64,000 nt of DNA from Mucilaginibacter jinjuensis (lineage in GTDB: Bacteria > Bacteroidota > Bacteroidia > Sphingobacteriales > Sphingobacteriaceae), in NCBI RefSeq assembly GCF_028596025.1, contig NZ_CP117167.1:5580001-5644000 (forward strand). The letters run 5' to 3'. Below the pieces are notes generated by a model. It searched no databases and was not told where the DNA came from. It was given only the letters and a program-made list of their open reading frames with translations. Made by a program: the position numbers and the translations under genes. How positions within the stretch are numbered: position 1 is the first letter of the stretch; each line of letters opens with the position of its first letter. Shown here in pieces: positions 1-8,007 of the stretch.

Positions 1-1095
1 GACCGTAAAATGCGCAGCATGCTGCAACGCGCCGGCGGACAAGACAGGTTGGAACAATTTCTGGGGCGTTCGGTAATCCAGTATAAAGATGAGATCCGTA
101 ACGAGATCCGCGAAAGTATGGTAGCCGACCGTATGCGTGGTAAAATCACCGAAAAAATTAGTGTTACACCGTTAGAAGTAGAGACTTTTTATAAAAAAAT
201 CCCTGCCGACAGTTTGCCGTCATATAATAAAGAAGTTGAGGTGGGCGAAATTGCCTTTAACCCAACTTTAAGTAAAGAAGAAAAAGAAGTATACCGCCAA
301 AAAGCACAGGAATTGCATGACCGTGTAAAGAAAGGTGAAGACTTTGGTACGCTGGCACGTCTGTATTCTCAGGATCCGGGTTCGGCAGTTGAGGGTGGCG
401 ATTTAGGCTTTGCCGATCGTAGTACATTTGTGAAAGAATTTAGCGCAATGGCCTTTAAGCTAAAAGCCGGCGAAATTTCACCAGTGTTTGAAACCGATTT
501 CGGTTTCCACTTTTTACAGGTAATTGAGCGCCGCGGCGAGCAGGTACACGTGCGCCACATCCTGATTATGCCACAAATTACCCAAGGCAGTTTAGACCGC
601 GCCAAATTAAAAGCAGATAGCGTATATACCCTGTTAACCAAAAACAAGCAGGTTGATTTTTCGAGCGCAGCTGCTTATTATTCTGACGATAAAGAAACCA
701 AATACAATGGCGGTATGATGCTGAATGCCGATAACGTGCAAACACGTACTACCTTTATCCCTACTGATAAATTAGACCCGCAAATTGCTTTAGTGGTTGA
801 TACCATGAAAGTAGGCGAAATATCGAAACCTATCTTATTTACCGGCCAGGACACTAAAAAAAGCTACAAATTATTTTTATTGCGCTCTGTTACCGATGCG
901 CATAAAGCCAACCTGGCACAGGATTTCCCTAAGCTGAAAGAGGTTGCTTACTCTGATAAACTTAACCGTACGGTAAGTGCCTGGTTTGAGAAAAAACGCA
1001 AGGAAACATTTATCCGTATCGACCCTGAGTATCAAACTTGTCCGCAATTAAAATCATGGGCAGCAACGCCTGCCGTAGCCGCAGCTAAACCTTAA
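1..1095 (+). CDS. SurA-like parvulin peptidyl-prolyl isomerase (5' end outside window)
   Basis: The reading frame is open from the first base, so the N-terminus, including any signal peptide, lies to the left. The visible 364 residues begin inside a SurA-type N-terminal helical region. A PpiC/parvulin domain follows (roughly residues 80-180 of the visible part), with the family signature around the EGGDLGF motif and GEISPVFETDFGFH. After VHVRHILI there is a second, weaker parvulin-like unit with NGGMM and VGEISKPI in place of the usual motifs. The family catalyses proline cis-trans isomerisation and acts as a periplasmic chaperone for outer-membrane proteins. The stop codon lies one base before the MoxR start, so the two genes are probably co-transcribed. 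The C-terminus is rich in Ala and Pro. The family is clear; its own target proteins cannot be read from sequence. Confidence 0.88.
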   Translation, partial: DRKMRSMLQRAGGQDRLEQFLGRSVIQYKDEIRNEIRESMVADRMRGKITEKISVTPLEVETFYKKIPADSLPSYNKEVEVGEIAFNPTLSKEEKEVYRQKAQELHDRVKKGEDFGTLARLYSQDPGSAVEGGDLGFADRSTFVKEFSAMAFKLKAGEISPVFETDFGFHFLQVIERRGEQVHVRHILIMPQITQGSLDRAKLKADSVYTLLTKNKQVDFSSAAAYYSDDKETKYNGGMMLNADNVQTRTTFIPTDKLDPQIALVVDTMKVGEISKPILFTGQDTKKSYKLFLLRSVTDAHKANLAQDFPKLKEVAYSDKLNRTVSAWFEKKRKETFIRIDPEYQTCPQLKSWAATPAVAAAKP

Positions 1096-1096
1096 T

Positions 1097-2065
1097 ATGC
1101 AAGCAGAATACAGATCAGAAGTAGAAGCGGCCGACGCCTTAAAGCGGGCCTATGAACTTACACGTGCCGAAATAGCGAAAGTTATTGTTGGGCAGGATGA
1201 GGTTGTTAAATCTGTTTTGATCGCCGTATTCAGCAACGGGCATTGCTTGCTGGTAGGTGTACCCGGTCTGGCTAAAACCCTGCTGGTACAAACCGTAGCC
1301 CGCGTGCTCGACCTCGATTTTAAGCGCATCCAATTTACCCCAGATTTAATGCCGTCAGACATTATCGGTTCGGAGATTTTGGGTGAAGACCGCAACTTTA
1401 AATTCATCCACGGCCCGGTGTTCTCGAACATTATTTTGGCCGATGAAATAAACCGTACGCCACCTAAAACTCAGGCAGCGCTGCTCGAAGCCATGCAGGA
1501 AAAATCTGTAACGGCATCGGGTGTTACCTATAAACTGGCTCAGCCATTTTTTGTACTGGCTACCCAGAACCCTATTGAGCAGGAAGGTACTTACCCCCTG
1601 CCCGAAGCACAACTGGATAGGTTTATGTTTAACGTAGCCTTAAACTACCCAACCTTTGCAGAAGAATTGCAGGTGGTGAAAAACACCACTGGTACATCTG
1701 TTGCCGAGGTTAATAAAATACTGAACGGACAACAAATCATGTACTTTCAGCAACTGGTACGCAATATCCCTGTTACTGATCATGTATTGGAATATGCCGT
1801 TAAACTGGTTGCAAAAACCCGCCCGCAAGGCGAACTGGCTACACCAATGGTTAAGCGCCTACTAAGCTGGGGTGCTGGACCGCGTGCGTCACAATTCTTA
1901 ATACTGGGCGCCAAGTGCCACGCTGTAATCAGCGGTAAATATTCGCCCGATATTGAAGATGTACAGGCCGTAGCCAAAGCCATTCTGAGGCACCGCATTG
2001 TACGCAGCTACCAGGCCGAAGCCGAGGGCATGAGCACAGACCAGATTATTGAGCAGCTGTTTTAG
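1097..2065 (+). CDS. MoxR-family AAA+ ATPase
   Basis: This 322-residue protein has the full MoxR layout. Walker A is G-V-P-G-L-A-K-T at residues 54-61, Walker B is I-I-L-A-D-E-I-N-R, and the sensor region reads L-A-T-Q-N-P-I-E-Q-E-G-T-Y-P-L-P-E-A. The lid domain ends with a helix carrying IVRSYQAEAEGM. MoxR ATPases act as chaperones that help assemble or insert metal cofactors in partner proteins, often von Willebrand-domain proteins. The usual downstream partners (DUF58 and VWA genes) are absent here: a terminator follows directly and the next gene is on the other strand. The ATG follows the previous stop after one base, which indicates translational coupling to the SurA-like gene. Confidence 0.93.
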   Translation: MQAEYRSEVEAADALKRAYELTRAEIAKVIVGQDEVVKSVLIAVFSNGHCLLVGVPGLAKTLLVQTVARVLDLDFKRIQFTPDLMPSDIIGSEILGEDRNFKFIHGPVFSNIILADEINRTPPKTQAALLEAMQEKSVTASGVTYKLAQPFFVLATQNPIEQEGTYPLPEAQLDRFMFNVALNYPTFAEELQVVKNTTGTSVAEVNKILNGQQIMYFQQLVRNIPVTDHVLEYAVKLVAKTRPQGELATPMVKRLLSWGAGPRASQFLILGAKCHAVISGKYSPDIEDVQAVAKAILRHRIVRSYQAEAEGMSTDQIIEQLF

Positions 2066-2120
2066 TTTCGAGTTGTGAATGAGTGAGGGAGTGAGTTAAG
2101 AAAAGACGAAAGATTTATAG

Positions 2121-2156
2121 AAAAGCATCCGCAGAACAGGATGCTTTTTTGTTTTT
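2121..2156 (+). terminator. Rho-independent terminator after the surA-moxR pair
   Basis: A 10-bp stem (2121-2130 with 2139-2148, core AAAAGCATCC) with an 8-nt loop runs into a T-rich tail. It lies 56 bases after the moxR stop. Confidence 0.8.
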
Positions 2157-2173
2157 ATGGCCTGTAACACCAC

Positions 2174-2280
2174 GCGTCATTGCGAGGAACGAAGCTTTGT
2201 CATGCTGAGCCCCGTCGAAGCCCCCGATATGCAGAGCCGCTCTGTGTAGTTCGCGATTGCTTCGTTCCTCGCAATGACGG
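2174..2280. repeat. REP-like palindromic repeat, CATTGCGAGGAACGAAG family
   Basis: The left arm begins GCGTCATTGCGAGGAACGA and the right arm is its reverse complement, GATTGCTTCGTTCCTCGCAA followed by TGACG. The centre carries a second repeat type, CATGCTGAGCCCCGTCGAAG, which recurs at 27938. The element sits between the convergent moxR and PAP2 genes. The 67-residue minus-strand reading frame across it (contains RHCEERSN) is a translated repeat and not a gene. Confidence 0.8.
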
Positions 2281-2354
2281 TGAAGTGGATACTTGCTTAA
2301 CCTTGCGCTCGTTTGCAACGAGTGCTTAATACTTCAGGGGATTTGCAATCCCCT

Positions 2355-3011
2355 TTACGCCTCATTCTCATAAGCCTTTGTTGCCTTGCGCTCGTAGAAA
2401 TAGCTTAAAGTATATAGGCATACAATCCCTAACAATGCCCCTCCTACCACATCTGTAAACCAGTGTGCACCTAAATAAATACGCGAGAAAGGGATAGTAA
2501 ATATTAAGAACAGGGATATAGCCGAAACTACAACCCTGATAATTTTTGAAACTTCCTTCAGCTGGATCATCAGCAAAGTGAGCATCCCAAAATAAACCAC
2601 ATAAAACAACACGTGCCCACTTGGGAAACTTTGTTGTGCCGCTTTCTTAAAAACATGTACCAATGGCTCAGATGGCCTTGGTCGGTTAACCATAACTTTA
2701 AAAATAGTACTTACTAAGCCTGCTAAAGCCGTAAGTAACATAAACAAGGCTTCACGTTTGTATTTAAACACCAAAAACGCCAGTGTTGCAAGCACTACCA
2801 TAATAATAGAACCCGGAAAGTAACCAAACCAGCTGATCTGCTCCATTACAATACTCAAGGTTGGGCTTTGGTAGGATTGTACTTTTCTCGAAAAATGCTC
2901 GTCCAGAAGCGTGGTAGGGAAATGAGCGATAAAAGCACTCAATCCTAAAAAACCAATGCTAATGATGATAATTACAATGGCTATAAGTTTCTTTCTTCTT
3001 TCAGGGATCAT
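2355..3011 (-). CDS. PAP2-superfamily membrane phosphatase
   Basis: This 218-residue polytopic protein carries all three PAP2 phosphatase motifs: K105-x6-R112-P113, P-S-G-H at 130-133, and S176-R177-x5-H183 inside SRIYLGAHWFTDV. The two catalytic histidines of the family are therefore present. Hydrophobic segments near 8-30, 62-82, 88-104, 132-150 and 156-175 fit an inner-membrane enzyme. Such enzymes dephosphorylate lipid phosphates, for example phosphatidic acid, PGP or undecaprenyl pyrophosphate; the substrate cannot be decided here. The gene is monocistronic, with palindromic repeats at both ends. The ATG is preceded by the short leader TAAAA. Confidence 0.92.
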   Translation of the reverse strand: MIPERRKKLIAIVIIIISIGFLGLSAFIAHFPTTLLDEHFSRKVQSYQSPTLSIVMEQISWFGYFPGSIIMVVLATLAFLVFKYKREALFMLLTALAGLVSTIFKVMVNRPRPSEPLVHVFKKAAQQSFPSGHVLFYVVYFGMLTLLMIQLKEVSKIIRVVVSAISLFLIFTIPFSRIYLGAHWFTDVVGGALLGIVCLYTLSYFYERKATKAYENEA

Positions 3012-3069
3012 TTTTATTGAACAGCTTGCTAATTATTAATGTTTTGGATGAATGAAGTTACCACTTTTT

Positions 3070-3160
3070 GTCATTGCGAGGAGGAACGACGTGGCAATCT
3101 CGTAGCTATACAGGGCGAATAAGTATTGGCGACGAGATTGCTTCGTTCCTCGCAATGACA
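3070..3160. repeat. REP-like palindromic repeat, CATTGCGAGG family
   Basis: This is a second copy of the dispersed inverted repeat. The left arm GTCATTGCGAGGAGGAACGA continues CGTGGCAATCTCG; the right arm is CGAGATTGCTTCGTTCCTCG followed by CAATGAC. It lies between the PAP2 start and the 2OG-oxygenase terminator. Confidence 0.8.
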
Positions 3161-3173
3161 AATTTATAAAAGC

Positions 3174-3207
3174 AAAGAAAGCCATTCAGTGATGAATGGC
3201 TTTCTTT
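3174..3207 (-). terminator. Terminator of the 2OG-oxygenase gene
   Basis: A perfect 15-bp stem (3174-3188 with 3193-3207, AAAGAAAGCCATTCA) has a 4-base loop. Read leftward it is followed by a T-rich stretch. It lies 37 bases beyond the stop of the minus-strand oxygenase gene and is symmetrical enough to work in both directions. Confidence 0.75.
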
Positions 3208-3243
3208 ATTTTTCCTTCTCCCCCTTTAGGGGGCCAGGGGCTC

Positions 3244-4206
3244 TTATTTCTTCAAGCCAATTTCGCGTAAACGCTCGTCGAGGTACTCGCCGGCAGTCAT
3301 GTCGCTAAATTGTTTTGGGTGCTCTTCGCTGATGGTTTCAGGTAAGCTTGTTAAATCCATGCTCGATTTTGGGTGCAGGAAGAACGGTACTGAGAAACGT
3401 GAAAACTTCATCATTTCGCGTGGTGGATTAACCACACGGTGTGTAGTTGATTTCAGTTTACCGTTGGTTAAACGCTGTAACATATCGCCAACGTTTACTA
3501 CCACGTCTTCGCCATGTGCTTTAACCGGGAACCAGGTATTTTCGCGGGTTAATAGTTCAAGTCCATCCGCACTTGCACCAATTAACAGGGTAATCAGGTT
3601 AATATCTTCGTGGGCACCTGCACGTACAGCGTCATCTGGTAATGCATCCGGGTCTGTGATTGGGAAGTAATGCAACGTACGCAGAATTGAATTTCCGTTA
3701 TGTACGTTTGCATCGAAATAATGTTCGTTTAAACCTAAATAAACAGCTATTGCCTGTAATAAATGCTTGCCGGCTGCTTCAAGGCGTTGGTAAACTTCGC
3801 CTGTTACGGCGTTAAATTCAGGCAGTTCTTCCACGTGTACGTTTTCAGGATATTCAAATTTAACCGGGTCGTTATCGGTAACGGTTTGGCCAATTTGCCA
3901 AAACTCTTTCAGATCGGGTACTTTAAACCCTTTAGCAGTTTCTTTGCCCTTACTGGTATAACCACGCTGGCCGGCCAATTCTGCCTTTTCGTATTTCAAT
4001 TTTACATCTTCGGGCAGGGCAAATAATTCTTTAACCTGCTCGTAAAGTTTATCAATAAGCTCTTTGCTTAAACCATGATTAGTGATGGTCACAAATCCGG
4101 TTTCGTTGAAAGCCTTACCTATTTCGTCCGAAAAGCGTTTACGCTGTCCTTCGGTACCATTAATATAATCGTTAAGATCTAATCTTGGGATATTTACTGT
4201 ACTCAT
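3244..4206 (-). CDS. 2-oxoglutarate/Fe(II)-dependent dioxygenase (isopenicillin N synthase family)
   Basis: The 320-residue product has the N-terminal DIOX_N segment (IPRLDLNDY ... GFVTITNHGLS) and the C-terminal jelly-roll core. The iron ligands are H199-x-D201 (in AGAHEDINLITLL) and H256 (in THRVVNPP); the R-x-S pair that binds 2-oxoglutarate lies in KFSRFSVPFF. I chose the ATG at 4206 (M-S-T-V-N-I-P), not the longer frame to 4248, because family homology begins at IPRLDL and the extra 14 residues are A+T-derived. The family oxidises small molecules with O2 and 2-oxoglutarate; the substrate is unknown. A perfect 18-bp inverted repeat lies just upstream (4230-4278). The gene ends in a strong terminator and looks monocistronic. 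Confidence 0.9.
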   Translation of the reverse strand: MSTVNIPRLDLNDYINGTEGQRKRFSDEIGKAFNETGFVTITNHGLSKELIDKLYEQVKELFALPEDVKLKYEKAELAGQRGYTSKGKETAKGFKVPDLKEFWQIGQTVTDNDPVKFEYPENVHVEELPEFNAVTGEVYQRLEAAGKHLLQAIAVYLGLNEHYFDANVHNGNSILRTLHYFPITDPDALPDDAVRAGAHEDINLITLLIGASADGLELLTRENTWFPVKAHGEDVVVNVGDMLQRLTNGKLKSTTHRVVNPPREMMKFSRFSVPFFLHPKSSMDLTSLPETISEEHPKQFSDMTAGEYLDERLREIGLKK

Positions 4207-4229
4207 ATAAAATATTTTATCGCGGATAA

Positions 4230-4278
4230 AAATAAAACTTATTAACACAATGATAAAGAATGTTAATAAGTTTTATTT
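4230..4278. promoter_or_regulatory. Perfect 18-bp inverted repeat in the divergent promoter region
   Basis: The arms at 4230-4247 and 4261-4278 (AAATAAAACTTATTAACA and its exact reverse complement) are separated by 13 bases. The repeat lies 23 bases before the oxygenase start and 117 bases before the DUF6600 start, in a 188-bp divergent spacer. It could be an operator, or a 5'-leader hairpin on the minus-strand transcript. The stem is too A+T-rich and has no proper tail for a standard terminator. Confidence 0.55.
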
Positions 4279-4394
4279 GACAATATAATCATCTTAAAAA
4301 AGCACAAACAATTTTTAAGATTAAACGCTTGTCACTAATTACAGTCGGATAAGTTATATACCTCAACCAATCAGGCTTAATAATAACAACAACT

Positions 4395-6230
4395 ATGAAA
4401 ACCCTTAAAAAATATATCTGGCACGGCTTAATGCTATTTGCCATCATATTGGCAATGCCCAATAAGAGTAGCGCACAAGGAGACGCTATATCTTTCCAAA
4501 CATTTTATGATGAACTATCACCTTACGGTACCTGGATAGATGATCCCAATTACGGCAACGTATGGGTGCCCGATGCAGGACCCGATTTCAGGCCCTATGC
4601 CAGCGATGGCCACTGGGTGTTAACCGACTATGGCAATACCTGGGTATCTGACTACGACTGGGGTTGGGCACCTTTCCACTACGGCCGCTGGCGTTTCGAC
4701 GATTATTACGGTTGGGAATGGGTACCCGGTTACGAGTGGGGACCAGCCTGGGTTAACTGGCGTAGTGGCGGCGGCTATTATGGCTGGGCACCCTTAAGCC
4801 CCGGACTGAGTGTAAGCGTATCATTCGGCAGTGGCTATGACGTGCCCGAAAGTTATTGGGTATTTGCAGCCGCAGCCTATATTAACAGTCCGCGTATTTA
4901 CAATTACTACGTACCGCGCGCACGGGTAAATACTTATATACATCAAACAACCTACATCACCAACGTTTATGTAAACAACAACCGCAGGTATTATGCAGGC
5001 CCGCGCCGCGAGGATATACAGCGTTATACCCACACTGCGCCACCGGTTTACCGTATTAACAATGCCGAAAGACCGGGCAGACCGGGTATAAATAACCATG
5101 CCGTTAACATTTACAGGCCATCGGTTACCCACGTAACTACAGCCCGCCCGGCCCGTGTGGTTGATGCTAATGCATATCGTAATGCACATCCTGCTGCAAA
5201 CATTGGCAACCACAACACTGGCAACATTAACCATAATAATGCTGCGCAACTGGCTGCCGTAGCCCGTAGTAATGATGCAGCTAACCATAATATGGTACGG
5301 GTAAATAATAGGCCCAACCAACCAGGCGGTAACCATCCACAGCCTAATCAGCCGGGGCAACAGGGTCGTCCGAATGTACCTAATCAGCCAGGGCAGCCTG
5401 CTCAGCATAATAACCCTAACCAACATGGTCAGGAAGGCCATCAACAACCTGTTCAGCCGGGTGTACAGCCTAACCAGCCGGGGCAACATAATAATCCTAA
5501 CCAACATGGTCAGGAAGGCCATCAACAACCGGGTCAGCCGGGTGTACAGCCTAATCAGCCGGGGCAACATAATAATCCTAACCCACACGGTCAGGAAGGT
5601 CACCAGCAACCGGGTCAGCCGGGTGTACAGCCTAACCAGCCTGGGCAACATAATAATCCTAACCAACACGGTCAGGAAGGGCATCAACAACCGGGTCAGC
5701 CGGGGGCACAGCCTAATCAGCCTGGTGCCCGCCCAACCCGTGATGCTCAACAAGAGCAACAACATCAGCAGCAACAAGAGCAACAACGCCAACAGCAGCA
5801 GGCGCAGCAACAACAGGCTCAACAACAAGCGCAGCAGCAGGCTCAGCGTCAACAGCAACAAGCTCAACAACAACAGCGTCAGCAACAACAAGCGCAGCAG
5901 CAAGCTCAACAACAGCAGCGTCAGCAACAGCAAGCACAGCAGCAAGCTCAACAACAGCAGCGTCAGCAACAGCAAGCACAGCGTCAACAGCAACAAGCTC
6001 AACAGCAGCAACGCCAGCAACAACAGGCACAGCAGCAAGCCCAACGTCAACAGCAACAAGCACAGCAGCAGGCTCAACAACAGCAACGTCAGCAGCAACA
6101 AATGCAACAGCAGCAGCGCCAACAACAGCAAATGCAACAACAACAGCAACGTCAGCAACAGCAGATGCAGCAACAGCAAAGGCAACAACGCCCACCGCAG
6201 CAACAGCCGCAGGAACACCACCAGCGCTAA
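4395..6230 (+). CDS. DUF6600-type secreted protein with YxWGxW repeats, 27-residue tandem repeats and a poly-Gln tail
   Basis: The 611-residue product starts with a signal peptide (cleavage near SSAQG). An aromatic domain follows (residues about 35-150), full of W-x-W and WGWAP motifs such as YDWGWAPFHYGRW and YEWGPAWVNW, typical of Bacteroidota DUF6600 proteins. A Tyr/Asn/Arg-rich linker leads into four copies of a 27-residue unit (residues 338-445, core HNNPNQHGQEGHQQP). Residues about 452-611 are almost only Gln with scattered Arg, Ala and Met. The function of the family is unknown; location in the periplasm or at the cell surface is inferred from the signal peptide. Leucine-, alanine- and serine-rich frames on other strands across this gene are by-products of CAG/CAA repeats. 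Tail length is likely to vary between strains through replication slippage. Confidence 0.85.
   Translation: MKTLKKYIWHGLMLFAIILAMPNKSSAQGDAISFQTFYDELSPYGTWIDDPNYGNVWVPDAGPDFRPYASDGHWVLTDYGNTWVSDYDWGWAPFHYGRWRFDDYYGWEWVPGYEWGPAWVNWRSGGGYYGWAPLSPGLSVSVSFGSGYDVPESYWVFAAAAYINSPRIYNYYVPRARVNTYIHQTTYITNVYVNNNRRYYAGPRREDIQRYTHTAPPVYRINNAERPGRPGINNHAVNIYRPSVTHVTTARPARVVDANAYRNAHPAANIGNHNTGNINHNNAAQLAAVARSNDAANHNMVRVNNRPNQPGGNHPQPNQPGQQGRPNVPNQPGQPAQHNNPNQHGQEGHQQPVQPGVQPNQPGQHNNPNQHGQEGHQQPGQPGVQPNQPGQHNNPNPHGQEGHQQPGQPGVQPNQPGQHNNPNQHGQEGHQQPGQPGAQPNQPGARPTRDAQQEQQHQQQQEQQRQQQQAQQQQAQQQAQQQAQRQQQQAQQQQRQQQQAQQQAQQQQRQQQQAQQQAQQQQRQQQQAQRQQQQAQQQQRQQQQAQQQAQRQQQQAQQQAQQQQRQQQQMQQQQRQQQQMQQQQQRQQQQMQQQQRQQRPPQQQPQEHHQR
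5406..5729 (+). repeat. Tandem repeat, 4 copies of 81 bp
   Basis: Copies begin at 5406, 5487, 5568 and 5649, each starting with CATAATAA. They are in frame and code for the 27-residue unit HNNPN-Q/P-HGQEGHQQP-...-QPNQPG. Differences between copies are mostly silent (AAC/AAT, CCG/CCT), which shows selection on the protein or exchange between copies. Confidence 0.9.
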
Positions 6231-6251
6231 CCATTGTTGATATTATTATAA

Positions 6252-6290
6252 AGCACATATCTGTTTAATAGCAGATATGTGCTATTTTTA
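6252..6290 (+). terminator. Rho-independent terminator of the DUF6600 gene
   Basis: A 12-bp stem (6252-6263 with 6272-6283, AGCACATATCTG) and 8-nt loop are followed by ATTTTTAT. It begins 22 bases after the stop. Confidence 0.8.
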
Positions 6291-6308
6291 TATCCAAATT
6301 ATTTCCTG

Positions 6309-6785
6309 ATGCGTAAATTATCTGCTTTACTTTCTGTGGCTGTCCTTATGGGATTGGCTATCTTATTTTTCTCGGTTAAGAAACCCGAAGCAGTCCGCAT
6401 AGATACAGCTCCGGCTACGCAGATCAATTTTATAGAAGACTCCTGGGGCGAAGCACTTAAGCAAGCGGCAGCCCAACATAAATATATTTTTGTTGATGCC
6501 TACGCTACCTGGTGCGGCCCATGTAAAATGCTAAAAGCAACCACTTTTAAAAATGCCAAAGCTGCCGATTTTTTCAACAAAAACTTTGTGAACGTAGCCA
6601 TTGACATGGAAAAAGGCCAGGGGCCTGAACTGGCTTCGGCGTGGGGAATGCAGGCTTATCCAACTTTAATTATCTTTGATTCGGCAGGTAACCCGGTATT
6701 GGGTACGGTTGGCTATATCGGCGCTAATGATCTGATTAAATTTGGACAGAAAGCATTAAGCAAAAAACCTGTGCCTGCACACTAA
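6309..6785 (+). CDS. Membrane-anchored or periplasmic thioredoxin-fold protein
   Basis: The 158-residue product has an N-terminal hydrophobic segment (residues 5-22, LSALLSVAVLMGLAILFF) without a clear cleavage site, so it may be an anchor. A thioredoxin domain follows with the redox motif W68-C69-G70-P71-C72, the cis-Pro in MQAYPTLIIF, and FVDAYATWC typical of the DUF255/thioredoxin_7 type. It probably reduces or exchanges disulphides in the envelope. I chose the start at 6309 (M-R-K-L-S) because a start at 6279 would fall inside the preceding terminator stem. The gene is monocistronic. Confidence 0.88.
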   Translation: MRKLSALLSVAVLMGLAILFFSVKKPEAVRIDTAPATQINFIEDSWGEALKQAAAQHKYIFVDAYATWCGPCKMLKATTFKNAKAADFFNKNFVNVAIDMEKGQGPELASAWGMQAYPTLIIFDSAGNPVLGTVGYIGANDLIKFGQKALSKKPVPAH

Positions 6786-6888
6786 TAACCTGCCTGAAAA
6801 CGGTATTGTGGTGTATTAATCAAAGTCTACTACAACCCGTTATACACTTAAACTAAACTTTCTCATACATATATTGTTAGGTATTATT

Positions 6889-7200
6889 ATGGATCATAAC
6901 GTATTTTTATTAGCCACCGATCCGAAGGATCCATGCAGGGATGTTATTCACTCGCGCGACACAGATTTGAAGGTGAAAGTGTTTTGCGTAAGCAATGAGA
7001 ATTTCTCGCCAGATACGAATGAAATTCAACTATACGGCTATGCACAGGATAAATTATACGCATTTGAAACTATTAATATTACGCCCGATGATGCGCTTGA
7101 TGTAGTTGCAGCCATACAATGGTACGCCAACTATATCCATTTTCCGGATATGGAAATTTTGCCCGAAGACCCTCGCGAGGGCCATCACCTGGCGATGTAA
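6889..7200 (+). CDS. Small conserved-looking hypothetical protein
   Basis: This 103-residue acidic protein starts M-D-H-N-V-F-L-L-A. I do not recognise the family. It has no signal peptide or membrane segment and looks cytosolic and compact, with alternating hydrophobic strands (VFLLA, KVKVFCV, IQLYGYA) and one helix (DDALDVVAAIQWYANYI). Codon use matches its neighbours, and the in-frame upstream TTG at 6874 is less likely than the ATG. It stands alone between the thioredoxin and the GreA/B-like gene, on the same strand. Confidence 0.65.
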   Translation: MDHNVFLLATDPKDPCRDVIHSRDTDLKVKVFCVSNENFSPDTNEIQLYGYAQDKLYAFETINITPDDALDVVAAIQWYANYIHFPDMEILPEDPREGHHLAM

Positions 7201-7235
7201 TTAATCTTAACTTTTTTCTTTCCTAACTTAGCAGC

Positions 7236-7688
7236 ATGAATAACACCAAGCTTCTGCTGCATCAACTATGCGCCGACCATATTAACACGCGCATCAACAA
7301 TGCACAGCATGCTATTGACGAAGCCCAACAGGGCCAGCAGCAGGAAACCAAAAGCAGTGCCGGCGATAAATACGAAACAGGCCGCGCCATGATGCAGCAG
7401 GAAATAAACCGCAACCTCGGCACACTTAACGAAGCTAAAAAGTTAATGGTGGCCCTCAATGCGGTAAGCACCGCAGGCTCATCGCCCATTGCCGATACCG
7501 GCAGCATTGTTATCACCAATAAAGGTCGCTTTTACCTGGCCATAAGCGCAGGCACACTAACCCTTAATGGCGATAATTATTTTGCCGTTTCGCCTGCATC
7601 ACCCATCGGCACCAAACTTAAAGGCAAAAAAGCCGGGGATAAATTTGAAGTTAATGGGATGGGGTATGAGGTGGTAGAGGTGTTGTAA
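7236..7688 (+). CDS. GreA/GreB-like C-terminal domain protein
   Basis: The 150-residue product has a helical N-terminal half with the segment ETKSSAGDKYETGRAMMQQE, characteristic of a Bacteroidota family related to transcript-cleavage factors. The C-terminal half ends SPIGTKLKGKKAGDKFEVNG, which matches the GreA/GreB FKBP-like C-domain (SPLGKALLGKKVGD-type). The long antiparallel coiled coil of true GreA appears reduced, so RNA-polymerase cleavage activity is not assured. Database entries for such proteins are sometimes mislabelled as 3-oxoacyl-ACP synthase; nothing here supports that. It lies 35 bases after the preceding small gene and may share its transcript. Confidence 0.7.
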   Translation: MNNTKLLLHQLCADHINTRINNAQHAIDEAQQGQQQETKSSAGDKYETGRAMMQQEINRNLGTLNEAKKLMVALNAVSTAGSSPIADTGSIVITNKGRFYLAISAGTLTLNGDNYFAVSPASPIGTKLKGKKAGDKFEVNGMGYEVVEVL

Positions 7689-7707
7689 GTTTCTATAATA
7701 TCTTTTT

Positions 7708-7795
7708 GTCATTCCGAGGTACGAGGAATCTTCTTCGCCCTGTAGATCTTGAATGCATTTAGCGCAGAAGATTCTTCGCTATCGCTCTGAATGAC
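7708..7795. repeat. Dispersed inverted repeat, GTCATTCCGAGG family
   Basis: GTCATTCCGAGGTACGAGGA and then ATC at the left is mirrored by GAAGATTCTTCGCTATCGCT and then CTGAATGAC at the right. It is related to the CATTGCGAGG family and lies 20 bases after the GreA/B-like stop. With the next element it fills most of the 319-bp convergent gap. Confidence 0.7.
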
Positions 7796-7814
7796 AAAAT
7801 TATCATAAACGTTT

Positions 7815-7912
7815 CGTCATGCTGAATTTATTTCAGCACCCCACAGGACAGGTCGCAGACTTTGCATATTAAGCTTAGCAGATGGGATCCAGAAATAAAT
7901 TCGGGATGACGT
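7815..7912. repeat. Dispersed inverted repeat, CGTCATGCTGAATTTATTTC family
   Basis: The left arm CGTCATGCTGAATTTATTTC is mirrored by GAAATAAATTCGGGATGACG. A related half-copy occurs at 29701-29728. The rest of the gap (7913-8007) shows only A+T-rich sequence. Confidence 0.75.
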
Positions 7913-8007
7913 GCAAGTATGCTTCTCATGTTGTCAATCCCCTAAACGTACACAATATTTCGTAGAGGTAATACAGGCAGAAAACTACTGCCTGTATTAT
8001 TAAATGT

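Noticed and set aside
2115..2318. 67-residue frame with RHCEERSN
   Set aside because: It is a translated palindromic repeat; the same text arises from every copy of this repeat family.
4821..6221. 466-residue leucine-rich minus-strand frame
   Set aside because: It is the complement of CAG/CAA repeats in the real DUF6600 gene. The composition is almost only Leu, and there is no signal or fold.
5713..6258. 181-residue Ala/Val-rich minus-strand frame and a Ser/Asn-rich plus-strand frame at 5374-6240
   Set aside because: Both are alternative readings of the same tandem and Gln-rich repeats.
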